Shown one piece after another: positions 39,276 to 50,739 of a DNA stretch of 64,000 bases (positions are counted from its first letter, which is position 1; the number at the start of each line of letters is the position of its first letter). A model generated the notes under the pieces. That model did not search any database. It had not been told where the DNA came from and was given only the letters and a program-made list of their open reading frames with translations. Source of the stretch: Fratercula arctica (taxonomy: Eukaryota; Chordata; Aves; Charadriiformes; Alcidae); NCBI GenBank assembly GCA_947846985.1, contig CANTUZ010000011.1, forward strand, positions 34,281,589 to 34,345,588, in the 5' to 3' direction. The position numbers and the translations under genes are program-made.

Positions 39276-40779
39276 GCGGTCTGCTGATTTCATAATATTT
39301 GGTCATAAGATGTTGTTTTCAATACTCACTATCATGACGAGCTTCTTCCTAAATAGCCTTTGGGTAACAGACATTTGGATCGCTGGCAACGCAGAGAAGC
39401 TGCTCTTGAAAGATCCCACCCAAGGGGACTTGAAAGGGCACGTGTTGCATGAACTCTTCTGCCTATGGATGCGACAGCTGACACAGGAGGAGGTCTGGTG
39501 AAATGGCATGTTCCACCCTCTGTTTCACAACCCTTGTGCACATGAAAGCCCAGTTTCCAAGAAATCAGAGCAACAGCAGTTCCCATCCCTGTGAAGAAGG
39601 GATATTCCTTGGAAACGTCTGTCTTGTGCCATCAGAGGCAGGATGCTGAAGGTGAAGGACCAGCAGTCAGAGGAGGCCAGCTGATCCACGGTCAAGCCAA
39701 GACCGTGCTCAGGTGAGAGGCCTGATTCAGTGATTTCTATGGAAAGGTTGATTCAAAACATAGGCAAAACGCATGGCAACACAGACACCAAGAGATTGCA
39801 GTTACAGTCCAGGCATTTGTAGCACTCCTGGCCTAGCAATCCCCTTTTATTGTGCCTTCATGTGTCAAACTTTCCTTTTACATCTAGGCAGACTGCTGCA
39901 GTACTTGAGAAGAAGCTTCAGCAGCTTTTTTAACATATCAGTATAACTAGATTTTAATTAACGTTATGGGATTGAGAGCAGAATTTGATCCCGAAGGCTG
40001 ATTATTTGTAAAAGCCCAATTGCTGTATGCATTCTCACGTAGTTATGAAAATAGGAACTGAAAGAAGCCTTTCCATGCAATCCAGGTAACTCTGCAGTTC
40101 TACATACCCCGTAATGTTATTTTCGCTCCGTACTGTGCTTTCATGATCCTTTGAAAGCTCAAAGATAAACAAATTTCTCCTGAAATGACCTGTCTACACC
40201 AGATCAAAGAATAAGCAAGGGGAAAACACTTGCAGTGTTAGGCCAATCAAACTGTCCATGGCTGCAAGAAACTTCTCCCTAAAGCAAGTTCACCCCCACT
40301 TATCCTCTTCATGGGACACTTAGGCTCAGGCAGACTAGCCCTAGTTTCCTCATTGTATGTTTTCATTAAGCCCTAGACAGCTTTATAAATGAATGTACCA
40401 ATACAAGCACCAACATCTGGCCACTGTCAGGTTAACAGATTAAACGGACTATTGATGCAGCCTGGCACCCGCCACCTTCCCCGTGACCTTACAGTCTGCT
40501 GCAGACAGACAGAACTGAGCAGAAACGGCATCCAGCTCCAAACTCCTCTTCACCTGGGGGAAGGGAGGAGGGACGGAGCCTGGATCCCTGATCTAGCGCG
40601 AGTCAGGTGTAGCAACGCACGGGGCCTAGAGCACGCACAGGCAGAGCAAACCAAGCAGCTAAGGGGTAAGCTCACCGCTGCACTAGATACAACAGCAAGG
40701 CATCGCATACAAAGCGGAGAGAACAGTGTCAACGTCACTATTTGCAATAACACAAACTTTCTCTGCTTTGTGATGCTTA

Positions 40780-40781
<2 letters not shown>

Positions 40782-40815
<34 letters not shown>
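40782..40815. repeat. T34 homopolymer
   Basis: Thirty-four uninterrupted T, the longest homopolymer in the window. The minus-strand sequence before it ends in CTTGTATT with no canonical poly(A) signal. Its length suggests a young or unstable tract. Confidence 0.95.
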
Positions 40816-40819
<4 letters not shown>

Positions 40820-41643
40820 CAAGCCAGGCAGCGTTCCTCAGCTCTAGCTCAGCTGATCTTGTCGCCCATGACCAACTCTCTGCAGAAAGGCAGGCGGTGA
40901 GTTCACAAGGATGCTCCTAGCAATGAACTGCATCTCACAAATAAAGCCCAAGGAGCAAAGCTGACTTGCTCCATGCTAGTCTCCAGGTTTGTGGTCTTTG
41001 TTTTAATGGACAGTGGGCCTTGCTGGAACTGGAGATGATCCATTACATACTGCTAGCCAAGATGTCCGATCAAAGTCTCACCAGCATCGCATTAAAAGCC
41101 TCTACCACTCACCATGTATTTTCCTGGCTCCCAACAGAGCACAATGACATGGCAGGGGGCTGGCACCATTTTTAAACTCTAGGACACTGATCTAAAACTT
41201 GCCAGATTTACACTCCAGCCTTTTAATTCAACTTGATGAGCAAGGAGTCTTCACACCAGCTCTGCCTCATGGAACAGATGCTCGCGTTCAACAGGCTGCT
41301 GTGCCAGACTCACCTCCGTTCTGTATCTCCTGCGTACCAACTATGTGACCACAACTTAAACCTGCAAGCAAAAAGGCAGAGAAAGACAAGACCTGACACC
41401 CCGTTCCCCTCTCAGGAGCCCAGTTCAGCTCTGTTTACAATGAATTCTGTGTGCAGACAATAAAAGGTACTTGAGCTAGCGAGCAAGAGAGTAGGACTAA
41501 TTTACTTCTAAACAACAGTACCACTAACTGACTTGCAGTTAGCCCCATTGTTTGGCCAGTAATAGTTACAGATCCCCCCAGTATGTATGCAGACCTTTCA
41601 ACTCCTAGGCCTTAAAAGAACTACTTATGAAAATATAGATACC

Positions 41644-41772
41644 GTCATATTACTTTACAGATTGGAAAACACAGGCTTGAGAAAAGTAGCAGATAACTTG
41701 TCTAGAATCCCATGACAGTAGTAGAGCCCAGAATCACACCTACAACTCTCCATTCTCTAACTAACGCCCAAC
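41644..41772 (-). repeat. MIR-type SINE relic, antisense
   Basis: Reverse-oriented MIR blocks appear in order: TTTACAGATTGGAAAACACAGGC ('tttacagatggggaaactgaggc'), then AGATAACTTGTCTAGAATCC ('agtaacttgcccaaggtca'), AGTAGAGCCCAGAATCACACC ('ggcagagccgggattcgaacc'), and CATTCTCTAACTAACGCCC ('tgctcttaaccactangc'). Confidence 0.7.
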
Positions 41773-44700
41773 TTGTCTACATAATTTTCAGTCTGGCTCT
41801 GCTGAAATCTTTTCTTGTGACAAGAATCTAAACACTTTATATCACTTTTGACTTATAATCTAAGAGATCACATTAGTAAGAAGCATCCAAATGTAAAGTT
41901 TTCTCAAAGCGGAATAGAAATATTTTAGTCTGAAACTGTAAAGATAGAGTGGGCTTACACTATCAGAAAGAAAAAAAAAAAAAATCACTTTGTATTCAAT
42001 GTAAGGATACATTCAGCTTGACAACGGATCTGTCAAGTCTAACTTTTGTTCCTCACCCCGTATCCATGATGAACCAGGGAAGTACTCTGTGTTGCACCTC
42101 TTCCTTACAGGGCACTAGAGAGAGCTAGTAGCCCAATGCCGGTGAATAAGCCAAGTGCCTAAGCCTGCAAAAACCATGTGTACCTGCTTGGAAGCACTAC
42201 TGGAAAATTTGGCTTCTACCATGTTTCATGACTGTGATTCTTTAAAGAGGGTCTAAGAGCTGAACACCCAGTGAACATCAACGCGCAATGACTGGTGACT
42301 GCATTTTCTGAACTCCTGAGAAAATACCAGACCACAATTAATTTAAAATAGCAGCCAAGAAGAATAGTTCAATCTGTAATACAATCAGGTAGTTATCTTA
42401 ATTAAGGATAATTTCATACCATTAATCCCAGACTGACAGGGACAGTGCAGTACACACGGTAGCCTAGGAATGCAATGCCTTGGGTGCAATGCAGCCGTAC
42501 AGCAGAAGCGCATTCCTACCATAGGTGCCTCATGCACAAAGCTGCATTGGAAATGGTGCTCTTTGAGTACTCTCTCAGCACCGTCCTATCTGAAATTCTG
42601 GGTTGGAGCTCTGCTTATTCATCCATAATGAGAAAGTCAGACCGATCTCTGTTATTCTATCCTGAGCCCAGCTTAACTCCATTAACTATCAGAACAAGGT
42701 CATGCTCTGTTAAGTTTGTACTTTCACATCCCTTAGTAGCTTTGAATCATCCTAGCTGTCAATGCACTGACATTTATGGTCTTCCACTATCACTCCTTTG
42801 TTTATGTTCAAAGTTCATTCATTGCCTTCTTCCATTAGGGCTCTGTAACATATTCTCAGCCCTAGTACCTCCTGCTACCTTCTTCTTACTCTAACCATCA
42901 AAAGTTTCTATCTGTCACCGAAGAAGAGGTAGTTTCCATGGAAACTCTGAAGAACAGGCTAAGTTAACGAGGCATAAACTGAAGACAGTGTCCTCAAGCT
43001 CACCCATTTTGAAAATCTAGGTCAGCAGTGTTTGCTTAAAACATTCCACTCTTCTAAAACCATGTTCACTTGACTGTTAAGGATGTAATAAAAGAGAGGC
43101 TCTAGCATCCCCCAAACTTAGCATGTTTAATAGAATACCGTATGTTCATGTGAAAAAAAAAAAAAAAAAACATTCTTACAACTTCTCCCATCCTGTTTTC
43201 CCTCTTCTGTTTCCTTGGATAACCAATGGGCATTTAGGTTTATCACCCAGTTCCTTATCTTCACCAAACATTTACTCTGGCCATCACAATCCGACTTTCA
43301 GGTAGTGTTCGAGTAACCTGCTATGGTCTCACTGAGGGCAGGAGGTATTAGCTGTGTCATGCATTATAATCTCATTTAGAGGATCTACAGGAACGAAAAG
43401 ACTATGCACATGAAAGTCAAATTCAATCTCAACTTGAACAACACACAGGCAGAAGCCAAGGAATGAAATCAACGCTAAAATTCTGAAATTGAGTTTGCTT
43501 ACGGGTGATGCTGACTGATCTCAGCAACTAACTGCCAGTAGCAAGCACTGATCTGTTGAAGTGTAACGGATCATTCTACGGTAAATGAATTAATTGCATT
43601 CAGTGGGTTTCCTTAGTGAGAATCACAGTTCCTCTCAGGAGAAGAAACAGCCATACCAAGTGTTAGTGCTAAAATATGCTGTCAAATACATAAGGTTATG
43701 GAAGGCCGCCTCAAAAAAAAGCTGTTGTGGAAGGAAATAACACTGATGATTTGCTAGTTATTTCCTCTGCTAATTGAAAGCAGATGTAATCAGTTGCAGT
43801 CAAATACCTTTTGAGATGCAACTATTTCGCCACCAAAAATACCCAACTTTCCAGGCATATCTCGATCTGATATCCACTATTTAGCTCTATAATTTATGAT
43901 GACTGAGGGCCTTCAGTGCTTTGGGTAGCTGATTGAAGACCTGTTCCCATTAAAAGGTACAGTCCTGTAAAACGAGGGGCTTTGCTTTTTCTGTCCACGG
44001 TTGATGGTGATGGGATTTCAGCTTTTGATGACAAGCAAGAAACAAAGGTTAAGATAATACCTATAACCTTATGACTTCCTGAGAATGCAAAGTGCACATG
44101 ATGGCAGCTTACAAAAACCAATTTGCTGTCCCAGTAAAAACCTATAGCAACCCATACTACATTCCTTGTATTATTAAATACCAAATCTGAAATAAGTCAA
44201 GCATTTTTCTGGCCAATGCCCTTTTCCCTGCCTAAACCCCTACATAATGTGTTGGTTTAGGACTGATGTATAGCCAGGACAGTTTGAACAACTTATCTGA
44301 AGCAGAACAGCAGTCCCCCAAAACACTTTGGTGTAATCCAATTATACTAATTAAAATAATTATTTCGACTTAGCTTATTACTGAACTGCTTGCTTGGTAC
44401 CTCTTGAGTCAGCACATACAAAGGTCAGGTGCAGCCTCTCTAAAATCTAGGGAGGACAAAAAGGAGTGACACAGAGTACAAGTCTCTAGCTGTTGGTGGT
44501 GGTTTAGTTTTGCTCAAGTATGTAAGTTAACAACAGGCAGGTGAAGAGACTCTGATTTGTTTCATCTTGTCTGCACACATCATACTTTCGCTCCTCAGCT
44601 CTCACTCCACTCCTCAGTTGTGCTGCAACTTCCCAGCCTGGGAAGTTTTCTCCAATGGTAAGTTAGGAAACAAGATGTGCTGAAACCTTACAACTTCTCT

Positions 44701-45700
44701 GCAAGTGGGTGCTTTGTGGTGCTGATTCTAGAATAAGAATCATAAGGTAGACAGCTTGCCCTCTAAATTTGCAATTGAAGCGTCTGCTACTTATGCTTAT
44801 ATCTTTTGCTGAATTCCAGAATCTCTGGAGGAAAAAAGCAATCCATTTTAGAGAAGAAACAAATAGAGACATAACTGTCAAACTTATTTTCGAGTTTTTC
44901 AGTGAGCCTAAAGGAAAGTTTCCTTCAACTCACTCCACGTTCCCGGTATAGCTTTGTCTCCATCACTTCACAGCTTTCTAGCATGCCTGTCTGCTGCCAA
45001 ATCCTTCTCGACACAACCACAGAATAAAAAAATCCTTTGCTTGCCACACTTGAATCTCCAACAGGCCACAATGGCTTTCTTAACTACAGCCTTCTACAAA
45101 GAAGGACAGAAAGCAGTCATCCATCATTCCCACTGGACAACCATACAAACCAGCTTGATTTAATTTGTTTTTCCTTGTATCAGCACTGTAGACCTCTGAT
45201 ATTACCTTGAATAATGCCTCTAACTGGCTACCTCAGCAAGCCACTAGGTCTTTCAAAGGGCCACCATTCCTCTTCCCCGCACAAGATAGGAAGCTCTTTT
45301 CCCCCTTTGCTAACCCAGGACCATGGGATTGCTGCCTCACCATCTGCATTTGGCCAAAACCACCATAAGCAAAAATGGACTTTTGGAGTTCCCAAGACAA
45401 CAGCGACTTTGATATAGCAGACACTGCTGTAAAGGAAGCTGGTGCCTACAAAAATTGGAGCACCGGGGTTTTTCCTCACATGACCTCATGTTCCCAATTA
45501 CCGCTCTCATCTGTATCGAAAGGACAAGGCCACAATGTGCATGCTATCAACATTTCCCTGTGCCTTGGATTTTTATAGTCTACTGACATCTGAGTCTTTA
45601 TGCTGCGCTCGTGAGATAACCTCATGTGCCTCTCGATGCCTACAGTAAGTGTCAGCTGTCAGGTATGTGTCTTCATTCACAAAACATATGCCCAGACTTC
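41773..45700. other. Gene-free non-coding DNA
   Basis: A14 (41971-41984) and A18 (43153-43170) runs occur. A 139-codon frame at 42475-42894 has no recognisable homology. No other feature can be supported. Confidence 0.7.
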
Positions 45701-45857
45701 CAGATGAAAAACAAATGAGCTTGGATTAGCTGCTGTTTTAACTCTTGGGTGAAGTTAAAGAACTTAAGAGCATAACACAGCAAAACAAAGCAATACAGTC
45801 ATCAGTCAGCTCTCTGATTATTATGACGGGGAGAAAAAAATTAGCCTGTTCAGTAAG

Positions 45858-45873
45858 TCAATAGATCTATTGA
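45858..45873. promoter_or_regulatory. 16-bp perfect palindrome
   Basis: TCAATAGATCTATTGA is its own reverse complement. Both arms carry a TCAATA core resembling ONECUT or other homeodomain half-sites, suggesting a dimer site. Confidence 0.6.
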
Positions 45874-45901
45874 TCTCTCTGGGGAGAACATAAATAATGG
45901 A

Positions 45902-45920
45902 ACATGTGCCAAGCACATGT
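45902..45920. other. Perfect 8-bp inverted repeat with 3-nt loop
   Basis: ACATGTGC-CAA-GCACATGT. Each arm contains an E-box CATGTG/CACATG, so it can be read as a paired bHLH site or a small hairpin. Confidence 0.6.
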
Positions 45921-46700
45921 GGCTAGAAGGCACAGCGTAATCCATCTCCAAACAGCACCTGCTGATTTGCTGAGCATATAAAATATGTCCTTGCAATCTA
46001 TTGATTGTCATGGAATTGGATCAAAACATTGATCTCTTAGCACTGCCAGTAGTCTGGCCAGGGCCCAAAAGACCAAAATACATCATGACAAATCCCAGCT
46101 AAGAATCCTTTAGGTTCCATCTTTTCTGTCATTCTCAGTCAGAGGGGTTTTGGTGCATTCGTTTATGTTGCTCCAGAACCTCTGGGTTATCTTTAATCGA
46201 GGTTTATGCTTCGATGACAAACTGCATTCCATCATTCAGATGTCCTAGTTCTATCCCAGGAATGCAGCTAGATTAGAGTTTGCATTATCCCAGGGAGATT
46301 GCGAGATGCTAATCCATTCTTGTGTTACATCTTGGCTGGGCTCCTCACACCCTTTGCTGGCAGCTTTAACAGGCAGGGCCATGAATTTATTGCAGCTTAA
46401 TCCAAACTTATCTGCAAAAGATGCCACCTGAGACTAAGCATTCATGTATCATTTCTCCTGGCTTTAGATCCCATCAACACTCTCCTTAGGAAAGAAGTGT
46501 ATTGATATTAACAATTTCTCTGTTAATGCTTATTGCTGTTTGTTGTCTGATTCTCTGCCTAGGCATACATTGCTCCAGGCTCATCCTTTCGCTTTGCTCC
46601 TGGTGGACCGATTTAATGATCTGAATAAAAGTAGAGAGCATACTAATTAAATTCAGATATCGAATCTAAATCACGAGGTGCTGCAAACACCAGGGAAAGC

Positions 46701-47188
46701 AGGGAAAACACAATTCAAAAGGAGTTCATAAACCTGGGGACTAAATGGAAAAACCTGTGAGATGTACAAGAACGCAAACAGAAATGTTTGGGAAAAGGGG
46801 AACAACATGAGAGACAATTTCATAGTAGAATCACTGCAAAAATGTTAATGTTATATGGACTGTAGAAAATAAATCTGATCAAAATTTGGGAGTAAAATAC
46901 GGCATTAATGAAAACAACACATGACTAAAGAAACTTCCTTGATCAGAGGTCGGACACATCTCTATGTTCAATTCACTCAGGGTGCTACGGGCCAGAAATA
47001 CAGCCAAAAAAGCCAAAGGGTGAGAGGAAAACCAAAAGTGATTTATAAGGATAGATATAGAGGACTAAGTGTGAGTGGCACAGCCAGATGGATGGGGGAG
47101 GAGTAGAAAGGCTGGCAAGAGCTTGCTAAGAAAACTACCATGGAAGAGAGGAATTTGCAAAAGCTCAGGGAGCTCAGCTAGAAAGTAA
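46701..47188. other. Unassigned sequence upstream of a poly(A) end
   Basis: A purine-rich plus strand leads into the AATAAA and A27 at 47189-47236. It contains a 61-codon frame at 46921-47106 rich in K, R and G, which I do not recognise. It could be the body of a retrocopied transcript, but no parent gene is apparent. Confidence 0.3.
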
Positions 47189-47236
47189 AATAAATGGAGT
47201 CAAGCTTTGAAAAAAAAAAAAAAAAAAAAAAAAAAA
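47189..47236 (+). repeat. AATAAA plus A27: candidate retrocopy 3' end
   Basis: AATAAA (47189-47194) is followed 15 nt later by 27 uninterrupted A (47210-47236), the signature of a reverse-transcribed polyadenylated RNA. No target-site duplication was found by eye. Bird CR1 elements rarely make such copies, so confirmation would be notable. Confidence 0.4.
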
Positions 47237-47269
47237 GGAGGGTCTAGGCTTACTGTCCAGAAAATGGTG

Positions 47270-47364
47270 AAGTCTGGAAATCTGTTGGCCTGAAATATAT
47301 TCCCCAGGGAAGTAAAACTGATGGCTAATGTAAGTCAAGAATGGGCAATTCTGTGATTCTGTGT
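47270..47364 (+). mobile_element. CR1 LINE 3' end, internally eroded
   Basis: ATATATTCCCCAGGGAAGTA resembles the CR1 3'-region block 'nnntcncccagggaagtggtgga'. The sequence ends in two perfect ATTCTGTG octamers (47348-47363), the diagnostic CR1 terminal repeat. The part between is shorter than expected, implying internal deletion. Confidence 0.65.
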
Positions 47365-47607
47365 AAAGGGCAATAAAAGAATGACGAGGGGTTTTTTGTG
47401 CATAAAATTTTTAACTTTTTAAGCACCAAGGGACAAACTCTCAGCTGCACTAGACCACTGCAGCTTCACCAAAGCCTGTGCTGGTTTACACCAGCCAAGG
47501 TCTGGCAAAACTATCATAACTCACGTCGAGTTACAAACTGTAATTTACCCTGCCTCCACCCAGCAGAGTTCTCTTGCCCTTTATCTTTGTTACTCAATAC
47601 ATGTTTT

Positions 47608-47735
47608 AGGAATTCGGGGCTGGAAGGACCTTCTGGATTGTCTGATCCTGTCTTTTGCTGTTACAGCGAGCAATACCCCCTCCAGCTGACAAACTGTAAA
47701 ATGACCTCGGTTGCTTGCTCCCACTGCTCTTTGTA
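47608..47735 (-). mobile_element. CR1 LINE 3' fragment, antisense
   Basis: GGGGCTGGAAGGACCTTCTG followed by GATTGTCTGATCCTGTCTTTT and TTACAGCGAGCAATACCCC parallels the reverse complement of old CR1 tails ('ggactggaaggaccttctggatcgtctagtctgacct...ttacacaggcc'). It is opposite in orientation to the neighbouring copy at 47270. Confidence 0.6.
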
Positions 47736-49317
47736 AAACAGACCCCTCTATACCTCATATCAGAAGGTTAGAAAACCTAACTTTATGCCCAAAATGACTA
47801 AATCCAGTATAAAAGCTCTCTCTTCCCTTTGCTAACAAGATTCTCTGCTTACCCTTGCATTTACCTCTCCATAGTGAAAGAGCAGTAAACACTTCCTCTA
47901 ATTACAGCTGATAAATTGAGGGAAGATGAATCTTGCTAGAGAACTAAAGATGTTACTACATGGCTTCTTCATGACCATTTCCATAGGTGGTGCTTTGAAC
48001 TAGACAATACTCATATGGCCCCAGAATGGCCATGATTGCCAGGACCAGTCATGACAACATTTTCTTTGCATTTTTCGGAAAGTCAACAGTATGGAGTGGC
48101 TGGATATACTAGACTGAATCCCTGATCCAGATGAAGAAGTCAGCATCAGTTCTGCCACTGGCAATGATTTTGCTGCGTATACACGCCTCAAATGCTTGCG
48201 CCATCTGCCACTGCTCCTCTGCACCAAAAATCCCTCCCCATCTGAGGCTCATGTGAGCAAAGAACTGTTGTCCCTCCCCATTCCAGCCTTCCCACATAAT
48301 TTCTGAAGGCAAAAATGAACGACCTTTCACCAGGCCAGAATACCGTCCTCTGCATTCACTGGTGCCTGACTTGCCCTGAGTCATCACCAATAGGTTTTTC
48401 ACAGGGTTAATGATTTTGGGAAGCTCTGAAAAGCATTAGCACAGAGAGAGCAATGTAGAACTAAGCTCACGCCAGTGGGAGTCAGAAGCCTCATGAGACT
48501 GGCCTGACAACAGCTGTCCCAGGAAAAGGGCGTTCATCCCACCCCAGAGAAGGAAAAAAACCCCAAATATCAACCACCAAACTCTTTCTTATGAAAGGTA
48601 ACAGAAATTTAATTAGAAGAAACATTTTACTTTATATGCAAAGAATTGCATAGACCAAAAAAATCTTTACATGGCAGGGCAGAAGTTGACTGCAGTTAGA
48701 ACTAGGGAGCAAATTCACCCTTTGACACTGCATCCTACAATATACGAGGAAATAAAAAGGCCTGTTGAAAACCATTTTCCCTGCCAGGTGTCTTCAATGA
48801 CCCAGTTTGAATAAGATTATCAAACAGGTATTTCACAAGATACTGGAAATCAAACAGATTTATGGGGAATGATAACAGCAGATCAATTGATACAGCTGGA
48901 AAAAACAATCAAGCTTTCAAATGAGCCCTTCAACCCTGAAGCAGAAGCCACTAACTTAACACTAAGCAGAGGCTAGAGAAGCCACTCCAAGCTTACATTT
49001 ACGCTCAGAAATCCACCTTTTTCAAAGGCCGGTATTCATTTTCTTTTGTAGGGCAGCTTTCTGCTCATTTCAAGGCTTAAACAGCATCACACGCTTTCTT
49101 CTGCACAGGCTTCCCCTTCCCCCCTTCTTCTAAAAGGGCAAATCAGTGTGACAAGTGGAGTTCAGGCTTTGCTGTTCCTGTCCAACAGCTGAAGATAGAA
49201 GCCAAACAGGGGAAGGTTGCTGTGTTATGAGATGTCGATTAGAGAGGAAAACCAGCATCCTTTATCAGGTCATGCAAGTTAAATAGGAAGGAATTGGCTC
49301 ACGATACTTAATATGCT
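47736..49317. other. Gene-free non-coding DNA
   Basis: The frames are short and on both strands, without recognisable homology. No clear repeat or motif cluster was seen. Confidence 0.7.
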
Positions 49318-49392
49318 GCATGTCCATGAACGCTTTGCAAATATTAACTAATCCTCACAAAACCCTTGTGAGATAGGTTAATATAAACCGTT
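49318..49392 (-). repeat. MIR-type SINE fragment, antisense
   Basis: AACGCTTTGCAAATATTAAC, then TAATCCTCACAAAACCCTTG and TGAGATAGGTTAATAT, match the reverse complement of the MIR tail ('gcgctttacaaacattaa..aatcctcacaacaaccctatgaggtaggtattat'). Only the 3' part of the element remains. Confidence 0.65.
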
Positions 49393-50229
49393 TATACGCA
49401 TGCAAGCAAGCGGCGAGAATGTCCTGAGCCTGCCTGTGGGCTTTATTAGTGATACAGGAACTGATGTAGTTGGGCAAATACATCTTCTAACACTTTCCAG
49501 TCCAGCTGGCTTCGGTGCCAGCAGAAAACATGACCCATATCATTTGAAGGTTCAAGCATGACCCAACCCTGTCAAACAAGCCGGGACCTAGAATTTCATG
49601 GAAATTTGTGCTGGGATTATGGGAGGATTGCAGTTTTAAAAGACTGAGATGAGAAGTTAAGAAAAGAGGCTGGCCATTTCAGCTCAGCTTTGGAAAATTT
49701 GGGGTTGGTCCAGGTGTGACTCAGTAAAATTTGGGTGTGTGGCATTCACATTCACACAGACACCAAAGAAATTGTCCATTTAGAGAATTCTCACCACCAA
49801 GGCTGACAGGCTAAAAGGCATTTTCCCATGAAAGGCACATCCTCCTTATGTCTCTAATCCAGGAATTTAATAAAGCACTTAAATAACTAAATTTACACCC
49901 TTATGTTCTGTCTCCTCAGCTTTATTTAATTTCCCTGATTACTAAGGAATGAATTCCACTCCTTATTTAAGCTGGTGAGCCCAGAAATAATGGCTTTTTT
50001 CTTCCTTTCTGATAGAAAAGGCTTTCATTGGCAACGAGAACCTGGCCAGATGCATCCTATTTTCCTGCCTGAACTATGAGACTGAGGGAAAGTGGCAAGA
50101 GAAGAAGTTTAGTCTCCCACCCTACGAAATCCACTCTCTTGTGACTAGGAGTGAAGTGGGACAGCTGTGACGGTGGGGACAGTCCAGAGCAGCAGCACTA
50201 AGGAACCCCTCAGCCAGCTGAGATAAACC

Positions 50230-50250
50230 AAAAAAAAAAAAAAAAAAAAA
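50230..50250. repeat. A21 homopolymer
   Basis: Twenty-one uninterrupted A, preceded by GATAAACC rather than a poly(A) signal. Confidence 0.9.
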
Positions 50251-50447
50251 TTGGTCTATACTTGACTTTTATCTGACAATTCAAATACTTTAAAAGAAGT
50301 TACCTTAGCAAGGGAAACTATTGCTCAAAGCAAGGGAGGCATATCTAGCAAATTTGATACGGGGATGTGATCCAGGATTCCCAGGGTCTGTTCGCAGCCT
50401 TGCCACTGGCCTCTTGCATAACTGCAGGCTCGCGATCATTCAACATT

Positions 50448-50464
50448 CCCACCCCCCACCCCCC
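50448..50464 (-). other. C-tract, G-rich on minus strand
   Basis: CCC-A-CCCCCC-A-CCCCCC. It gives three long G-tracts on the minus strand, so only an imperfect or two-layer quadruplex is possible. Confidence 0.6.
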
Positions 50465-50739
50465 AGTTTGTTCTTCTTTATCGGGTGTTACAGCACTTAA
50501 ATGCAGAACTTCAGAGAGGATGCGTTCCTACAATTCATTATGTGGGGTGCAACGAACTAGCTTGCTGTTTTGACATCATCGACTGAATAGTAACTGAATT
50601 ATTCTGTGCCTTAAGTTTCCACTGACATAAAGGGAATATTCATACACTTTGAGATCTTGGATGGAAAAGAGATGCAAAAGTGCTACTTTTCTATTGAGAG
50701 AGACAGGTTAAATTCTACCCTTTGGCCCCCCACTCCATT

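Larger units (their letters stand above)
34381..41640. other. Gene-free non-coding DNA
   Basis: Holds a possible MIR trace (35190), a GGT-repeat/G9 tract (36058), a possible CR1 trace (36575), a locally GC-richer patch near 38.4-38.8 kb carrying a 157-codon frame without recognisable homology, and T26 and T34 runs. No exon is supported. Confidence 0.7.
45715..46700. promoter_or_regulatory. Strong candidate cis-regulatory module (TAATCCA cluster)
   Basis: TAATCCA, the K50 paired-homeodomain (OTX/PITX/GSC-class) site, occurs at 45722-45728 (minus), 45938-45944, 46310-46316 and 46398-46404. Also present are an octamer-like ATGCTAAT (46306-46313) overlapping one of these sites, TTTGCATTA (46279-46287), and PBX-like TTGATTGTCA (46001-46010). 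A 16-bp palindrome (45858) and a hairpin (45902) sit inside. There are no recognisable repeats and no coding frame. Known biology of such motifs points to head, eye, pituitary or neural enhancers, but tissue and target gene are guesses. Confidence 0.45.

Noticed and set aside
40280..40365. Possible MIR fragment around TAGTTTCCTCATTGTATG
   Set aside because: A single short block resembles MIR, with nothing consistent on either side.
40389..40817. 142-codon frame ending in a run of phenylalanines
   Set aside because: The C-terminal F-run is just the T34 homopolymer, and the rest has no recognisable domain.
43153..43170. A18 run as a retrocopy tail
   Set aside because: No AATAAA or ATTAAA lies in the 30 nt upstream, so it is treated as a simple repeat.
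49990..50020. T-rich acceptor-like CTTCCTTTCTGATAG
   Set aside because: No donor or open coding segment follows, and such tracts are common in AT-rich DNA.
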